Positions 30,501 through 41,603 of a DNA stretch of 64,000 nt are shown piece by piece. Origin of the DNA: Dendrobium chrysotoxum (taxonomy: Eukaryota; Streptophyta; Magnoliopsida; Asparagales; Orchidaceae). The stretch covers positions 34,478,446 to 34,542,445 of the forward strand of contig CM034315.1 of the NCBI GenBank assembly GCA_019925795.1. Direction: 5' to 3'. The first letter of the stretch is position 1. Each line of letters opens with the position of its first letter. Position numbers and translations under genes: made by a program. The notes beneath the pieces were generated by a model that saw nothing but the letters and a program-made list of their open reading frames with translations, was not told the origin of the DNA and did no database searches.

Positions 30501-32389
30501 TATTACATTTGATAAAATTGGTTTACCATATGTTAGAACTTAGTTTTCCTTTTTGTTTGGGTCCTGCTTTGTTTATGCTGTTTTATTTACCTTTTATTTC
30601 CTTCTCTTGGTTATTGGAGCTATCCTTCTTTCATAGCTCCTTTATTTACTGTTGCATGTACTTTACTTGGTTGGTTTTATTCTTGACTTGGAGGGATTAT
30701 TTCTATAGCTATCAATTGTATGGTATTATTTTCTTTTGGTTATTTGTATTTGGCAGTGCTATAGATTAGTACCTTTCTTTGGATAATTGGTTTGGGTTGT
30801 CCAGGGACTTGCTTTTATTGCCTTTTAGTAATGGGTTTTTTGGTGTTGAGTCCCTTTATTTCTTTTTCTATTATGTTGAGTCGTTTGTAAGCCATGATTG
30901 TATCAATTATTTTGCTAATTTAGACCTCATAAGCTGCTCATCTATTCCTTTTATGGTTTGTTATGGGTTAGCCTACTGTGGCTTCATCTTGAATTGGTTT
31001 ACCTTGTTCTGCTGCTTTAGGTGGCCTTATAAGTTTGGCTGGCTTGGTATAATGTCTTATTATTTGCCTAGCTTAGTGGCCATTAAAGTTTTAGTTATTA
31101 TGCGGGAGTTTATGTGCTTAATTTTCTCTCTTTGGTTCTATCCGTCTCTATTGGCTAGTGGGCGAGGATTCATGGTTCTATGCTAGTTATTTTTTAATCC
31201 TATTGCTTCTTTGTCTGTTCCTTTCTTCTCCTCCTTTACAAAATTTTGCTTAGCTTGGGTAAAATTTTGCTTAGCTTGGGTGGAATGAGGATTAGATTGG
31301 AGTGGCTTTTGGGTTTATATCATGATGGCAATCATGATACTATGCTCATGAGCTTTATTGGCCTTTCTATTTACTGGTTTCTTGGCTCTCTAGTTTTGGA
31401 ATTTGTCCTGTCTAGGTTTAGTATTTATGTCACTTGCATGCTACTTTTTTTTTTAATGTGTTAGTTATTGCTTTGTTGACTCTTTTCTTTATTGGGCTGG
31501 TGCATAATTGGTGTTTTTTGTGGATCCAGTTGTGGTCCTTGCAAATTTTTAATTTAAGCTCTTTTTCTTAGTTTGTTCCTAGCTTTTGTTATTCTATTCT
31601 TTAGGTGTTTTTGCTTGCTTTAATGGGCTATGGTTGTTTGATGGCAATCTGGGATGTTATTTACAATTGGCTGGGGTTGTTTCCTGTGCCTATAAATTAC
31701 AGCATGTTAAGGAGCTACTCTTACTTATGCTCTACTTTTACTGTGCCGCTCTGTTTATCACTACACAATTCCTATTATAATTGGAGGCTTGTTGTTATGT
31801 TGTTTTTATTTTGGTTTCCCCTAATGGTTTGGCTTGGACTACAATGTGTCTAGTCTATAATTCTTTTATTACCTATTGTTTGTCTCTTCTATTGTGCAGT
31901 TGTAATCACTTTGTTATTTCTTAGTTAACTGCTGACTTAAAATTCATTATTGATGGTTTTATGACTTTGAACTTCTTCATTCTAAATATTGTCATGAGCT
32001 TTAACCTTGCAGGTGGCTTTAATAGCCTATATCCTTTAACTTTCTGCAAGTTTATAGGTTCGATTATATATTTCTTCTCTTTTAAGCATTTTTGGTAGGT
32101 TTGCCACTTTATGCAATGTGATCTTCAATTTGGGTTTACGGTGGACCTTTTTTGGTAATTTTGTGCTGATTGCCATTCTTTTGATCTTTTATTTTTTGGG
32201 TTTTGGCTTTCTTCCATCCTAGAATGTACTTAATTTTTTTTAATAACTGTGCTTAGTAGAGACCTTAGTCTCTTAGGATTTCTTTTGCTTGGTTTTATAG
32301 CTCTTCTGAGTATTAGTAAGCTTGAGGTCCTTTTTAAGGACTCTGTAACCTTTTTCTTAATTAACGCATAGGCCCCTCCATGGGTTTCC
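30501..32389 (+). other. LINE-1 3' UTR, T-rich, about 1.9 kb
   Basis: After RNase H comes an unusually long T-rich tail. Open stretches (30509-30769, 30779-31186, 31605-31853) translate to Phe/Leu/Tyr-rich sequence that merely reflects base composition. A perfect 21-bp tandem duplication (TTTTGCTTAGCTTGGGT core) lies at 31240-31281. The tail ends in the poly-A at 32390. Confidence 0.65.
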
Positions 32390-32399
32390 AAAAAAAAAA
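32390..32399 (+). other. LINE-1 poly-A tail
   Basis: Ten A residues directly before the right copy of the 15-bp target duplication. Confidence 0.85.
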
Positions 32400-32402
32400 T
32401 CA

Positions 32403-32966
32403 ATGATTGACCTTAGTGATCCTATTAATCCATTATAAAAGGTTTGATCAACCAACCAATTGGGTACAGTATGGTGAGGGCATTTGCTAAATATTTCCAC
32501 AAATATTTCCCAACTTTCATAAATTGATTCTCCTTCAAATTGGGAAAATGATGTGACATCATTTCTGAGCTTAGCAATTTTTTAAGGTGGGAAATTCTTA
32601 GCTAGAAATATTTGAGTCAACTCATTCTAAGTGGTTATAGAGCCTGGGGTAAAGAATTCAATCACACCCTAGCTTTGTCCCTTAAAGAACATGGAAATAA
32701 TCTAAGCATAATAGCATCATCGCTAAGACCATTATACTTAAATATTATACATGTTTCTAAGAAATTGGCTAAGTGTAAATTAGGATCTTCAACAAGTGTT
32801 CCCCAAAACTAAGAATTTGAACCATTTGAATTATGGCAAGTTTTAAATTATAAGTATTAGCCTAGATAGTAAGTCTACTAGTACTCTAATGGATTTTATT
32901 TACTATAGGGTTAGCATACTTCTTAAGAGGTCTATAATGCTCCTGATCTAGCACTTAATCAGCCAT
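32403..32966 (-). pseudogene. Element G gag, N-terminal part
   Basis: Minus-strand start of gag. The ATG at 32966 begins MAD, then VLDQEHYRPLKKYANPIVNK; further on VEDPNLHLANFLE, GLSDDAIMLRLFP and SLRDKARV match the Retrotrans_gag domain of Athila-like elements. The frame leads to the LINE-1 insertion point and continues at 11532. Stops in place of tryptophan and glutamine codons disable it. With the C-terminal part the gag was once continuous, which the 15-bp LINE duplication confirms. Confidence 0.82.
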
Positions 32967-33191
32967 CTTGAAAATCTTTTATGATTTTTAAATTTTTGAA
33001 AGGGGCCTTTCTATCTTAAAATTAAATAACAAAAGCTCCTTTCTAGATCTACCATGTAGACAATAATGAATAAACATCAATAAAACAAAAAAGAAAAGAA
33101 TGAGAATAATATGATACAAAATACAATTAAGTCTAAATATACACTTATTTCAACAATATAATTAAAATTGTAATACACAAATTACTTCTTT

Positions 33192-33204
33192 GATAATGGT
33201 ACCA
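33192..33204 (-). other. Element G primer-binding site
   Basis: On the minus strand TGGTACCATTATC lies 6 bp after the 5' LTR. It resembles the TGGCGCCGTTGCC-type site typical of Athila elements after several C-to-T/G-to-A changes. Confidence 0.6.
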
Positions 33205-33210
33205 AAAACT

Positions 33211-34815
33211 TTATGTGGTTGGTCATTTGTAGATTATTTAGATTGATATTATCTAAGCTTGGCTAAATGTGACATGAATAGTTTAAATATGATTTGATTT
33301 TCTTTGGCATGTCTATAATTAAAACCCACATTAATATACATAAGTACACATGCTGAATTAAGCAATAAAGTGATGAAGTAGAGTGTCGAACCTATGAGGA
33401 AGAGCTATGTTTACCTACAATAAAACTACTACTATTTATGCTAATTATATAAGTTATACCACCAAAATAGAAATAATATTTTTGAGCTCTTACCACTGAA
33501 AAAAATAAGAAAAATAGTTGAAACAAATTTAATAAAATATTTTGCATGTAAATATCATATTTTATCTAATGATACTCTCAATTTTAGATGTGGATCTGAG
33601 TATGTGCATCACTAGATCTATGTAAAGCTTTTAGGTGTGAAATGGATATCTACTGACCTCCTACAATTTTAATATCTCCATAGAACCTAGAATATTCAAA
33701 CATCCTATGTCTAGGCATGCTAACATTCTATCTCAATACTTCTAATATTTTATTACATTTCTCTATTGAGGCTATACATCACACAAAGTCTTAACTACAC
33801 ACTTGACCATTATATGCATTAAATGGAGAATAGGATATATTAAAAATGACCATATATTCTTTAGAGAATAATAGTCTACATTAGCACTTAATATGATATT
33901 TACATCATCAATCGTAAACAAGGGATCTTGCCTGACATAGACTAAATAATAAGTAAACTCATTTTCATTATATTCATAGAAGAATCAGAGTACAAGACAG
34001 GTAGTGGAATTTTATCTAAGAAGGATAAAAGTATCATATATACACTCTTTCTTCCTCTACTTATAGAGTTCCTTATACAAATATAGGCTAAACTCTTCTT
34101 TACACTATATCTTGCACTTCCCTAGCCTCTCCTAGATTTTACACTAAGATGGTACTAGAAAAGTGCTCTAAAAATATACTAAATTTTACTCAAGTCACTT
34201 AAATACTAAAAAATATAACTGAACATCTATTTATAGGAAAACACAAAAATTGCCTCAAGCATTATGGCGCTTGACAAGGTGGCATCATGACACTTAAGTT
34301 GAGTAGCACCTTAATACTGACAGGTTTGCTTCATTGCGGTGCTTAATTATGTGGAATGGTTTCTAATTGAATACAGGCATCCTCTCACTATGTCGGTCTT
34401 GGCTTTGGGAAGTTGTAATTGCTATGTCGCATCACGCCAAAAACCTGAGGGCTATGGTGTTAGTGTTGAGTTCTCATTGCTAGTGAGATTGAATTATAGC
34501 ACTACGCCAATCATTTTTCCAAGTACCCATTATTATCAAGATTAATATTTACCACAATGGTGATAGTAGCGCAACAGTGCTGCCTATGATGCTGTAGCAT
34601 TCGTAAATTTATATGATGGTGTTGCAATGTCCAAAAGTGGTGCATCGGTGGAGTTAAATTCAATACAATGGTATTATTTCATATGGCACAGCAATGCTTA
34701 GAGATACTTTGTATTTTTTTTTCCTTTTTTGAGTATTTCTTGTACAAAATAACTAAAAAAATACATTTTCATTGAATATTAAATGTAATGCATAATACAT
34801 AATTTACACTTAATA
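33211..34815 (-). repeat. Element G 5' LTR (right copy)
   Basis: Direct repeat of 6232-7824. Read on the minus strand it begins near 34815 (TATTAAGTGTAAATTATG), runs through the GTGCT/AGCAC motif zone (34700-34250), a TATAAATA box (34235-34228) and ends at 33211 before the primer site. Confidence 0.88.
34228..34235 (-). promoter_or_regulatory. TATA box of G 5' LTR
   Basis: CCTATAAATAG on the minus strand, immediately downstream of the motif zone; the likely start signal for G transcription. Confidence 0.65.
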
Positions 34816-35556
34816 GAGATTAAGGGAGTGTTAGGGAGAGAGAGTCTAAACACGATTGCTCCAGCTAACATCCATTTTCTTCCTCCATGTGTTAGAGATT
34901 TACTTGAGGGGAGCTCCTGGAAGAACATCTTGGATTCAAGGGGCCTTTGGCTACTCCGCCACACCATTGGTGAAAGGGATTCGAGTACTCCGTAGACCCA
35001 TTAGTGAAAGGTATTCTAATATTCAACCGTATTGGGTTTTTGGAAGAGATTTTGTAAGGGCGTCTCTACTTTACTTTGGAAAAAAAAGGAGAGGCACTAT
35101 GAGTTTAGTGTAATACTCAAAGAGGAGGACTTTGGGGATTGAATGTAAGTCAAGTTTAAGTGAAACACTATAAATTCTGGTGTGCTTTTTCTTATTTTCC
35201 TAACTACACTTTAATTTCTATCTTTTACTCTTTACAGTTTTTATTTTTTGCAAATCCAAATTGAGAACTTTGAGATTATTTTAGGTTTGATTGTTATTAG
35301 AAAAGAAAAAGAAAAAATATGAAATATAAAAGATGAAAAAATTTTAAAATTTATTGTTCTACAAAATAAAAAAAATTGTATTTGATTTTGTATATTCGCT
35401 TTCACTTTAAAATATATATGATTAAATTTTTCACTGGTTAATTTGATATAAGTTTTTCAAAAGGGAAATTTAAGAAGAATTTTTAAAAGACCAATCATCC
35501 CCAACTTGGTATGTCATTGAAGTTCAAGTTGTTTAACAATAATAATTTGAAATTTT
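34816..35556 (+). repeat. Element C 5' LTR, second part
   Basis: Continuation of the C 5' LTR after gypsy G, starting at the second GAGAT copy (34816-34820). It matches 38890 onward of the C 3' LTR (TAAGGGAGTGTTAGGG versus CAAGGGAGTGTGATGG, and CTTCCTCCATG). It holds the U5 block with CACTATAAA near 35165 and ends just before a primer site at 35559. Confidence 0.85.
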
Positions 35557-35558
35557 AA

Positions 35559-35574
35559 TTGGTTTCAGAGTAGG
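35559..35574 (+). other. Element C primer-binding site
   Basis: TTGGTTTCAGAGTAGG directly follows the LTR and resembles the TGGTATCAGAGC site complementary to initiator methionine tRNA, the usual copia primer. It is slightly mutated. Confidence 0.75.
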
Positions 35575-35614
35575 TTCTCTAAATTAGTGGTTTAAAAACC
35601 TTAAGAAAAGATCA

Positions 35615-36560
35615 ATGGCTGAGTTTTATTCCTTTTGACTTTTGGAAAATTTGAAGAATGTCTACCACTATTTGAATAATATGAATACTACTGAGGTTTA
35701 TTCAATAGCATGTCCAACACCATTTTATGATATTCCTTTTGAATTTTGGAAAATTTGAATGTCAACTTTTTTGTAATCAATTGACTATCACATGGGGGAT
35801 ATAATACAAATATGATATTCTATTCCATTTGGTATTTTTAGTGGTGTTAAAACTGAAATCTCATTTACTGAATGGAGAATAGAAGATAGGGATCTTGCAT
35901 AACTCAATGCTAAGTGTTTAAGTTATTCTTTTGGTGAATCAAAATTTGAGTATGACATGCATGTTTCTACTTATGCTATTGGTAAGGAAATCTGGGACAG
36001 ACTATTATTTACATATGAAGGTACAAATGAAATTAAACAATCTTGATTAAATTTACTATTATGTGAATGTGATCTATTTTGCATGAAATTTAATGAGATT
36101 ATTTTTGACATGTACAATAGGTTTACTAAGATTGTAACCTCATTAAATACTTTAGATCGAGAACTTCCAAATTTTAAAAAGTTTAATAAAATTATATAAT
36201 GTTTGACTGATAGTTTTGATGCTAAATTCATTGTTATTTCTGAGTCTAAAGATTTAAGTGTATACTAAAATTGACAATTTATTGGGCTCTCTCATTGCAT
36301 ATGAGCAAAATGTGAGCCAAAGACTATTGGATGTAGGTGATAAGAGAAAAGAGAAGAGTGGTGCTGAAGGCCAATGACACAAATAGTAATGGCTTTGGAT
36401 CTGATGAGAATAATGACATAGCCTTGAAGAGCTTCCTAAAGTTAAAATAAAAGCACTACCACTGTAGCTGTAAAGGTAAAGCTGGTAAATTTTACAAAGT
36501 TTCTTTTAACATTATGTGCTTTAAGTGCAGGAAGCCTGTATAATTAAGGTATGATTTCCC
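35615..36560 (+). pseudogene. Element C gag (UBN2-like copia gag), degraded
   Basis: Copia Gag, the particle protein. The ATG at 35615 is followed by repeated stops, but the frame tracks the gag of A: NNMNTTEVYS, the STFL-SIDYHM block, SFTEWRIEDRDLA, DMHVSTYAIGKEIWDRL, YEGTNEIKQS, FDMYNRFTKIVTSLNTLDRE and IISESKDLS-like segments. A zinc-knuckle relic, MCFKCRKPV, lies at about 36513-36540. TAA and TGA replace conserved tryptophan and glutamine codons. No functional product is possible. Confidence 0.8.
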
Positions 36561-37190
36561 CAACATAAAAAATCACCCTACCAAGGAAAGGTTGAAGAAA
36601 AGTTCAACTCCAAAAAGGGTAATCAGAGGATGTAAAAGGCTTTTAAGGAAGACCTAGCCTCAGACTCATCTAAATAAGAACCTAAGGGGGAAACAAATCT
36701 ATATTTAATGGAAAATAATTCAATTATTAACTCTGATAAAGAAGATGGATGATTCACAAGAAGTTAAGTGAGAGTACATAGTATTTGGACATTGGTTGCT
36801 GAAGATACATGAATGGAGATATGAAGCAGTTCATCATGCTAGAGGCTAGGAGTTAAGGCAAGGTAACATTGGGCGATAATCTATGAAAATGGTTAGCTCA
36901 GCTATAATTAGTAAGCCTAATGGTCTTGTTATTAAAAATACACTTCAGTTGAAGGATTGAAGCATAATCTTTTGAGCATTCACAAATATGTGATAAAGGT
37001 TTTAATGTGAAATTTATTTCAAATAACTGCTCAATTATTTTAAATAAAAAATTATTCTAAAAGGTAAGATAATTATGACTAGAAATAAATTTAATATAGC
37101 AAATATGATTATCGATTATATTAGAAATCTTATTAGCATTAGAGATATTAAGGTTCATTGTAAGAAAAATTATAGCATTAGAACATCTTA
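36561..37190 (+). pseudogene. Element C protease/pre-integrase remnant, truncated
   Basis: Around 36790-36850 a frame reading RYMNGDMKQF matches the region just after the copia protease active site and leading to the gag_pre-integrase domain (compare SKHMTGDANQF in A). The upstream Asp-Ser-Gly is not preserved. After roughly 37060 the homology ends and no integrase or RT follows: pol has been deleted. Confidence 0.6.
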
Positions 37191-37625
37191 TAGCTTATGT
37201 CCTAGAGGACAAATATGGCCTGCCATAGTCTACACCACTCGATCACCTCCCAGTTTATTACTTTGATAACTCCTTCCACATCATTCCTTCTAGTGATCAA
37301 CACCTTGAGGAACATTATACAATGGAGCCTAAGCAAGTGGAAATAGGGAGAGCACCTGTACAGGAACCAAGACCAGCACCCACATACCAGCCAAAGTACT
37401 ACAACATGATAATTGAGAGCTTTAACCATCTAGGGATGTGCCTAGAGGCACATATCTAATAACATCAACAACATGAGGCTAATAGAGCATAGTTTGGTGA
37501 GAAATTTACTTCACTTCACTAAAACTTCCAACCACATCCACTACCACTTGATCAGGGGCCTTCATATGAGCAGAATTTTTTATACCTTATCTTCTCATTT
37601 CTATATTGTGTTCTATCATGTTGAT
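37191..37625 (+). pseudogene. Element C accessory-ORF tail
   Basis: A frame from about 37267 reads FHIIPSSDQHLEEHYTMEP, then EPRPAPTYQPKYYNMIIESF and, further on, PLDQGPSYEQ. It parallels the C-terminal part of the accessory ORF of element B (FHVIQSDSCHQA, PAPIR, HDQGSSY). Function unknown. It shows that the ancestor of C also carried the accessory ORF after pol, and that one deletion removed everything from the pre-integrase region into that ORF. Confidence 0.6.
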
Positions 37626-37896
37626 CTGTACTAGTGTCTGATGTGTAGATCTCCTTTTTGGTGATGTCAATAGTGGGAGTAGGTTGTAGTTAGTTTGTAC
37701 TACTTTTTTTCATTAGTGAAGTTTATGTTTGTTGACCTTTGTGTTCCTTTGCATGATTTATTTTTTATTGTTTAAATAAAAAACAAAAAAAAATATTTCT
37801 CACCATGTTTTTAGAGATATCACTTAATAAGTGGCAGAACTTTGGAGAAAAAAAAAAAGAACTTGAAATTCAACCAACATTATTTGCTATAATAAG

Positions 37897-37907
37897 AAGG
37901 GGGAGAT
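37897..37907 (+). other. Element C polypurine tract
   Basis: AGAAGGGGGAGAT-type purine run immediately before the 3' LTR; primes plus-strand DNA synthesis in LTR elements. The same GGGGGAGAT core precedes the 3' LTRs of A and B. Confidence 0.8.
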
Positions 37908-39601
37908 TATTATAATTCAAGAGCCGAAGATCATGTTTCGATGTTAACAAATATTATTTGTATTGAATTAGTTTCTCTTACTTGTTATTTATAATTTTTT
38001 TGTATGTACTAATATTTTAGGTACAACACATGCAAAGCACCTCCAAAGGATCAGGCATCAAGATTCGGTAGTATTGGATTGAGTTTTGCCAGAGTGTGTT
38101 TTTATTCTTCTTGAGTTAATGTATTATAATAGGTGTATGTTAGCTTAGCAACTGTGCACACACACACAGAGGGAATGAAACATAAGGTTTTAATTTTTTT
38201 AAGATCATATTGGATGATTTGGATCTTATTGTATGATATATTTCTTAAAAAATTAATTAAAAAACATAAATTAAGAATATAAAAATTTAAATTTAAATGA
38301 AATAATCATATTTTATGAACTTAATTATTCAAGACGATCAGTTTCTAATCTGGAAACCCCACTGCCAATCAAATTTGGGCAATATTTTGAAAATTATAAA
38401 CTAAAATAATCATATTGTACAAACGTGCTTGTATTATATGACATTTGAAATCTTGATTGATTTAATCCTTATAATTAAGAAGTAGAATCAAAATTAATTA
38501 TAATTAATGATCATACTATATAAAGTTATCATTCTTACTATACGAACCGAGCGATAACAAGGATGATAATTAATCTCTCTAGGTTCATCCATGATGAACT
38601 TTTATTCAACGGAACTAATCATATTAGATGATTTGTTAAAACTTTTGAACTAATCTTATAGGGAAATGGTCATCATACAATACTTGAAGGAGAATTGAAC
38701 TAATCATACTGTATGAACATAGATGACTGAATTAAAAATTTAGGATTTTTTGAAGCCCATTATTTACAAAAATCTTAATTCATTTTGAAGAGTATTTTGT
38801 AGTTAAGGGCTCTGAGTTTTCTGTAAGAGATAGTTTGAAGGGAGGTTTGAGCAAGGGGAGAGAGAACTAAAGTTGTGCAAGTGAGAATAGCCTTGTAGAA
38901 TCAAGGGAGTGTGATGGGGAAAGTCTACACACTATTGCTCTAGCCAACATCATCTTCTTCCTCCATGATTGAAAGCCTTACTTCAGGAAAACCCCCTAAA
39001 GAACCTCTTGGAGTCAATTGGCCATCGAATTATCTACTGCTCCATTGGTGAAAAGGATTCGGCTACTCTATCATATCGTTGCTGAAAGGAATTTAGCTAC
39101 TCTGCTACACTAGGTTAGTGGAAGAGATTTTGTGAGGGCTTCTTCACTTTACTGTAGGATCAAAAAGTGAAACACTAGAGGTTTAGTGTAATACACAGAG
39201 GGGAGGACTCCGGGAAGTGGACACAGGTCAACTTTTATTGAGCTAGTATGTCTGTGTTCTCATTCTTATTTTTCTATTACACTTTAATTTCTTTCTTTTA
39301 TTTTCTTGCATAACCAAATTGAGAACCTTGAGATTGTTTTAGATTTGATTGTCATTAGAAAAGAAAAATAAAAAAGAAAAAAATTAAAAAAAAAGAAAAA
39401 TATTTTTAAATTTATTTTTTACAAAATAAAAATAATTGTATTTGATAATTTTATTTTCTTTTGTTTTATTAAATCTATGTTTAAATTTGATTTATGTTTT
39501 TCAAAAGAGAATTTTCAAAATGAAATTTTAAAACACTAATTCACCCCCTCTTGGTGTGGCATTATAGTTCAAGTGTTTTAACAACCATTCTTTGAACATT
39601 T
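37908..39601 (+). repeat. Element C 3' LTR
   Basis: Direct repeat of the split 5' LTR. It contains a degraded palindrome array (for example pairs starting at 38204 and 38223, offset 19 bp), an ACACACACACACAG stretch near 38160, a TATA-like ATTATTTACAAA near 38760, CTCC...GG repeats and the U5 block near 39198-39250 (GGACTCCGGGAAGTGGAC). It ends at 39601, followed by the AGCTT duplication. The usual CA end is mutated. Confidence 0.86.
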
Positions 39602-39654
39602 AGCTTCAAGTTAGAGATGCAGCTCTGAGTTTGAAGAAAAAATTAAATCTATAG

Positions 39655-40700
39655 TTAATGAAGTAAAGGAAATGAACCTTGGAACTACGATAATCCCCAT
39701 CCCACTTAAATTGTTCTATGTTGAGTAAGGATGAATCAAATGATCTGATTACTTTATGAGTTGAATGATAGCTTTGCTTGGTCAAATGATGAAATGCCAG
39801 GCATATCCTCTAAAGTAGCTAGCAATTCATAAACTCAAAACCTAACCTGATGCTAATCACGTTAAGTAAGCTCCTCAATACATTCTTCTGGAAATTGAAC
39901 ATCAAGTTATTATAGAAGTAAAGAAATTTGTCAAGGATGGATTTGCCCAAGAGGAACAATACCCCTCTTGGGTAGCTAGCATCATCCCAATTCAAAAGAC
40001 AAATAGTCAAATTTAACTCTATGTTGACTATAGGGATATGAACAAGGCATGACCCTAGAATGACTTCCCGTTACCTATACTAGAACTCATGGTTGATGTT
40101 ATCTCTTTACATGCAGTCTTCTCACTCATGGATGGCTCATATGTTTATAATAAAATCAAGATGGCTATAGAGGATGAAAGAAACACTTCATTCAAAATAC
40201 CTATAGGAATTTTCTATTATACGATGATGCAATTTGGACTTAAACATTCAATTTATCTGCGCACCAAGACCAAGATCTTCAACAATCATATTTATATTCA
40301 AGTGGAGTGTAACATCGATGATTTGGTCATCAAAAGAAAAGTTAAAGAGGCTCATCTATAAGATTTGAAAACTTTCTTTGAATGCTTGCATCACTATGAT
40401 ATCAAAATGAATCCCTTAAAGTGTGCTTTTAGTGTCACCTCAGGGAAATTTTTGGGATTTGTATTGAGGCACCATGGAATTATAAATAATCTTGTTAAGA
40501 TTAAGGCTATCTTATACAAGCCACCTCCCAAAAGTCTCACTCAATTAAGATATCTGCAAAGTAGGTTAGCATATTTAAGATGTTTCATTTCAAATCTCTC
40601 TAGAACAGGTTAGCCATTTACTGATTTGCTAAGATGGATTCCAAATTCATTTGGGATGTGAAATGTCAAAAATGCCATTGAGAGCATTAAGAAAGATCTC
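39655..40700 (+). pseudogene. Element D reverse transcriptase (RVT_1, gypsy), degraded
   Basis: Gypsy RT. It begins with the linker EMNLG and, after a frame change, HKLKT-PDANHVK and IEHQVIIEVKKFVKDGF, then SWVASIIPIQKTN, VDYRDMNKA, NDFPLPILELMVD, VFSLMDGSYVYNKIKMA (first Asp) and IGIFYYTMMQFGLK. At the catalytic turn YVDD is ECNIDD: the tyrosine is gone but both Asp are kept. LKMN-like IKMNPLKCAFSVTSGKFLGF and KPPPKSLTQLRYLQSRLAYL complete the thumb. Stops and a short deletion (the A-TYQR segment before TKIF) are present. Confidence 0.88.
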
Positions 40701-41110
40701 ACCAATCCTCTAATTTTAGCAGCTGTAATTCCTAGGAAACTATTAATTTTGTACACCACTACTCTAAATGGGTCACTCTTAGCCTTATTAGCCCAAGTTG
40801 GAGAAGATGGAATGAAAAATGCTTTGTACTACCATAGTCAATGCCTCATTCCAACCAAAATAAAGTATTTATTGATTAAGAAGCATTATCTTGCATTAGT
40901 TTTTGCTGCCAAAAACCTAAGGCATTACTTGCTATCCCATCAAGAAAGTTACATCTCACAAATAAATCTATTGTAAGATCTTATGACCTGACTTCTATTA
41001 TTAGGATGTTTGGCTTGTTGGTCTATGGTATTACTTCAATTTGATATAATCGTCATTCCCCTGTGTGCTATAAAAGGAAGGCCGTTACCAAATTCCTTGT
41101 AGCACACCCA
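40701..41110 (+). pseudogene. Element D RNase H
   Basis: RNase H following gypsy RT: LILYTTTLNGSLLALLAQ (the Asp of the family's T-A-L-D-G is Asn here), ALYYHSQCLIPTK, YLLIKKHYLALVFAAKNLRH (Glu of the usual Y-x-x-x-E-K is changed to Lys) and YLLSHQ. A stop at 40974 ends the open stretch. At least two catalytic acids are replaced. Confidence 0.8.
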
Positions 41111-41199
41111 CTTCCAAAAGAGTCTCCTCTAAATGATGATTTAACTGATGAGTAAATCATGACTTTAGAAGAACGTAATAGAGAATGTAATAATCCTAT

Positions 41200-41603
41200 C
41201 TAGGAATTATATTTTGATGGTGCTGCATCTTCTCAAAAAAGATATAGCATTGAAATCTACTCTCCCTAGAAAATAAAGGATTGGTTTGGCTTTCATAGCA
41301 CTAGGGAAGAGAATGATGCATTTATCCTACCTTCTTTTAGAGCCCTATATGATTAATGAAGCTGTTGTAACTAGTTTGAAACTTGCAATATTGATACAAA
41401 TTAAGGAAATTAAAATATTAAAAAATTCTCAATTTATTGTCAACCAAATCATTGGAACCTACAAGGTTCTCAATCCCAAACTTCTGAAATATTATCAATA
41501 CATAAAACACCTTCTAGAGCAAATTCATTTCGTAACTTTATTTAAAATTCCATACAGAATCAATTCTGAGGTGAATGTCTTAGCAAGGCTTGCAAAGGGT
41601 TAG
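41200..41603 (+). pseudogene. Element D second RNase H-like (archaeal-type) block
   Basis: YILMVLHLL-like and YFDGA-type reading near 41210, then ATSLKLAILIQIKEI, QFIVNQIIGTYKVLNPKLLK and HLLEQIHFVTLFKIPYRINS, EVNVLARLAKG. This is the extra RNase H found in Tat/Ogre-lineage gypsy elements (x-E-A-x-A-L...V-x-D-S-x-L-V, ending in N-x-x-A-D-x-L-A-x-L-A). The D of A-D-x-L-A is Val here. Presence of this block is the main reason for the Tat/Ogre call. Confidence 0.72.

Larger units (their letters stand above)
11533..32399 (+). mobile_element. LINE-1: near full-length plant L1-type LINE, interrupted by S and LINE-2
   Basis: A non-LTR retrotransposon inserted in the gag of G. Its ends are set by a near-identical 15-bp duplication, ATGATTAACCTTAGT at 11518-11532 and ATGATTGACCTTAGT at 32403-32417, and a poly-A run at 32390-32399. 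Removing the nested insertions leaves about 7.7 kb: a 5' UTR, ORF1 (DUF4283-like), ORF2 (endonuclease, RT, zf-RVT, RNase H) and a 3' UTR of about 1.9 kb. All ORFs carry stops and frameshifts. Confidence 0.9.
6232..34815 (-). mobile_element. Element G: Athila-like Ty3-gypsy without pol, interrupted by LINE-1
   Basis: A minus-strand LTR element with duplication GAGAT (6227-6231 and 34816-34820). The 5' LTR is 33211-34815 and the 3' LTR 6232-7824, about 1.6 kb each. Without the LINE-1 insertion the element is about 7.7 kb. Its internal region has gag (32966 down to 32403, then 11532 down to about 10600), a palindrome array, a second ORF (9928 down to about 8815) and a polypurine tract. No protease, RT or integrase is visible, so it must have depended on another element. 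The Athila assignment comes from the gag style and the primer site. Confidence 0.87.
5253..39601 (+). mobile_element. Element C: SIRE-like Ty1-copia, internally deleted, interrupted by G
   Basis: A copia element on the + strand with two LTRs and a 5-bp duplication AGCTT (5248-5252 and 39602-39606). The 5' LTR is split by gypsy G: 5253-6231 plus 34816-35556. The 3' LTR is 37908-39601. Removing G, the two LTRs are about 1.71 and 1.69 kb. The internal part is only about 2.35 kb: primer site, gag, the start of the protease/pre-integrase region, then a jump to the tail of an accessory ORF. Integrase, RT and RNase H are deleted. The LTRs look more diverged than those of B or A, fitting its outer position in the nest. 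Confidence 0.88.

Noticed and set aside
30509..31853. Phe/Leu/Tyr-rich ORFs resembling membrane proteins
   Set aside because: T-rich LINE 3' UTR; hydrophobic codons follow from composition, and no start context or family is recognised.
37075..37429. Host gene fragment at 37075-37429
   Set aside because: The stretch is the deletion junction of copia C plus the accessory-ORF tail; the minus ORF 37202-37429 is a shadow.
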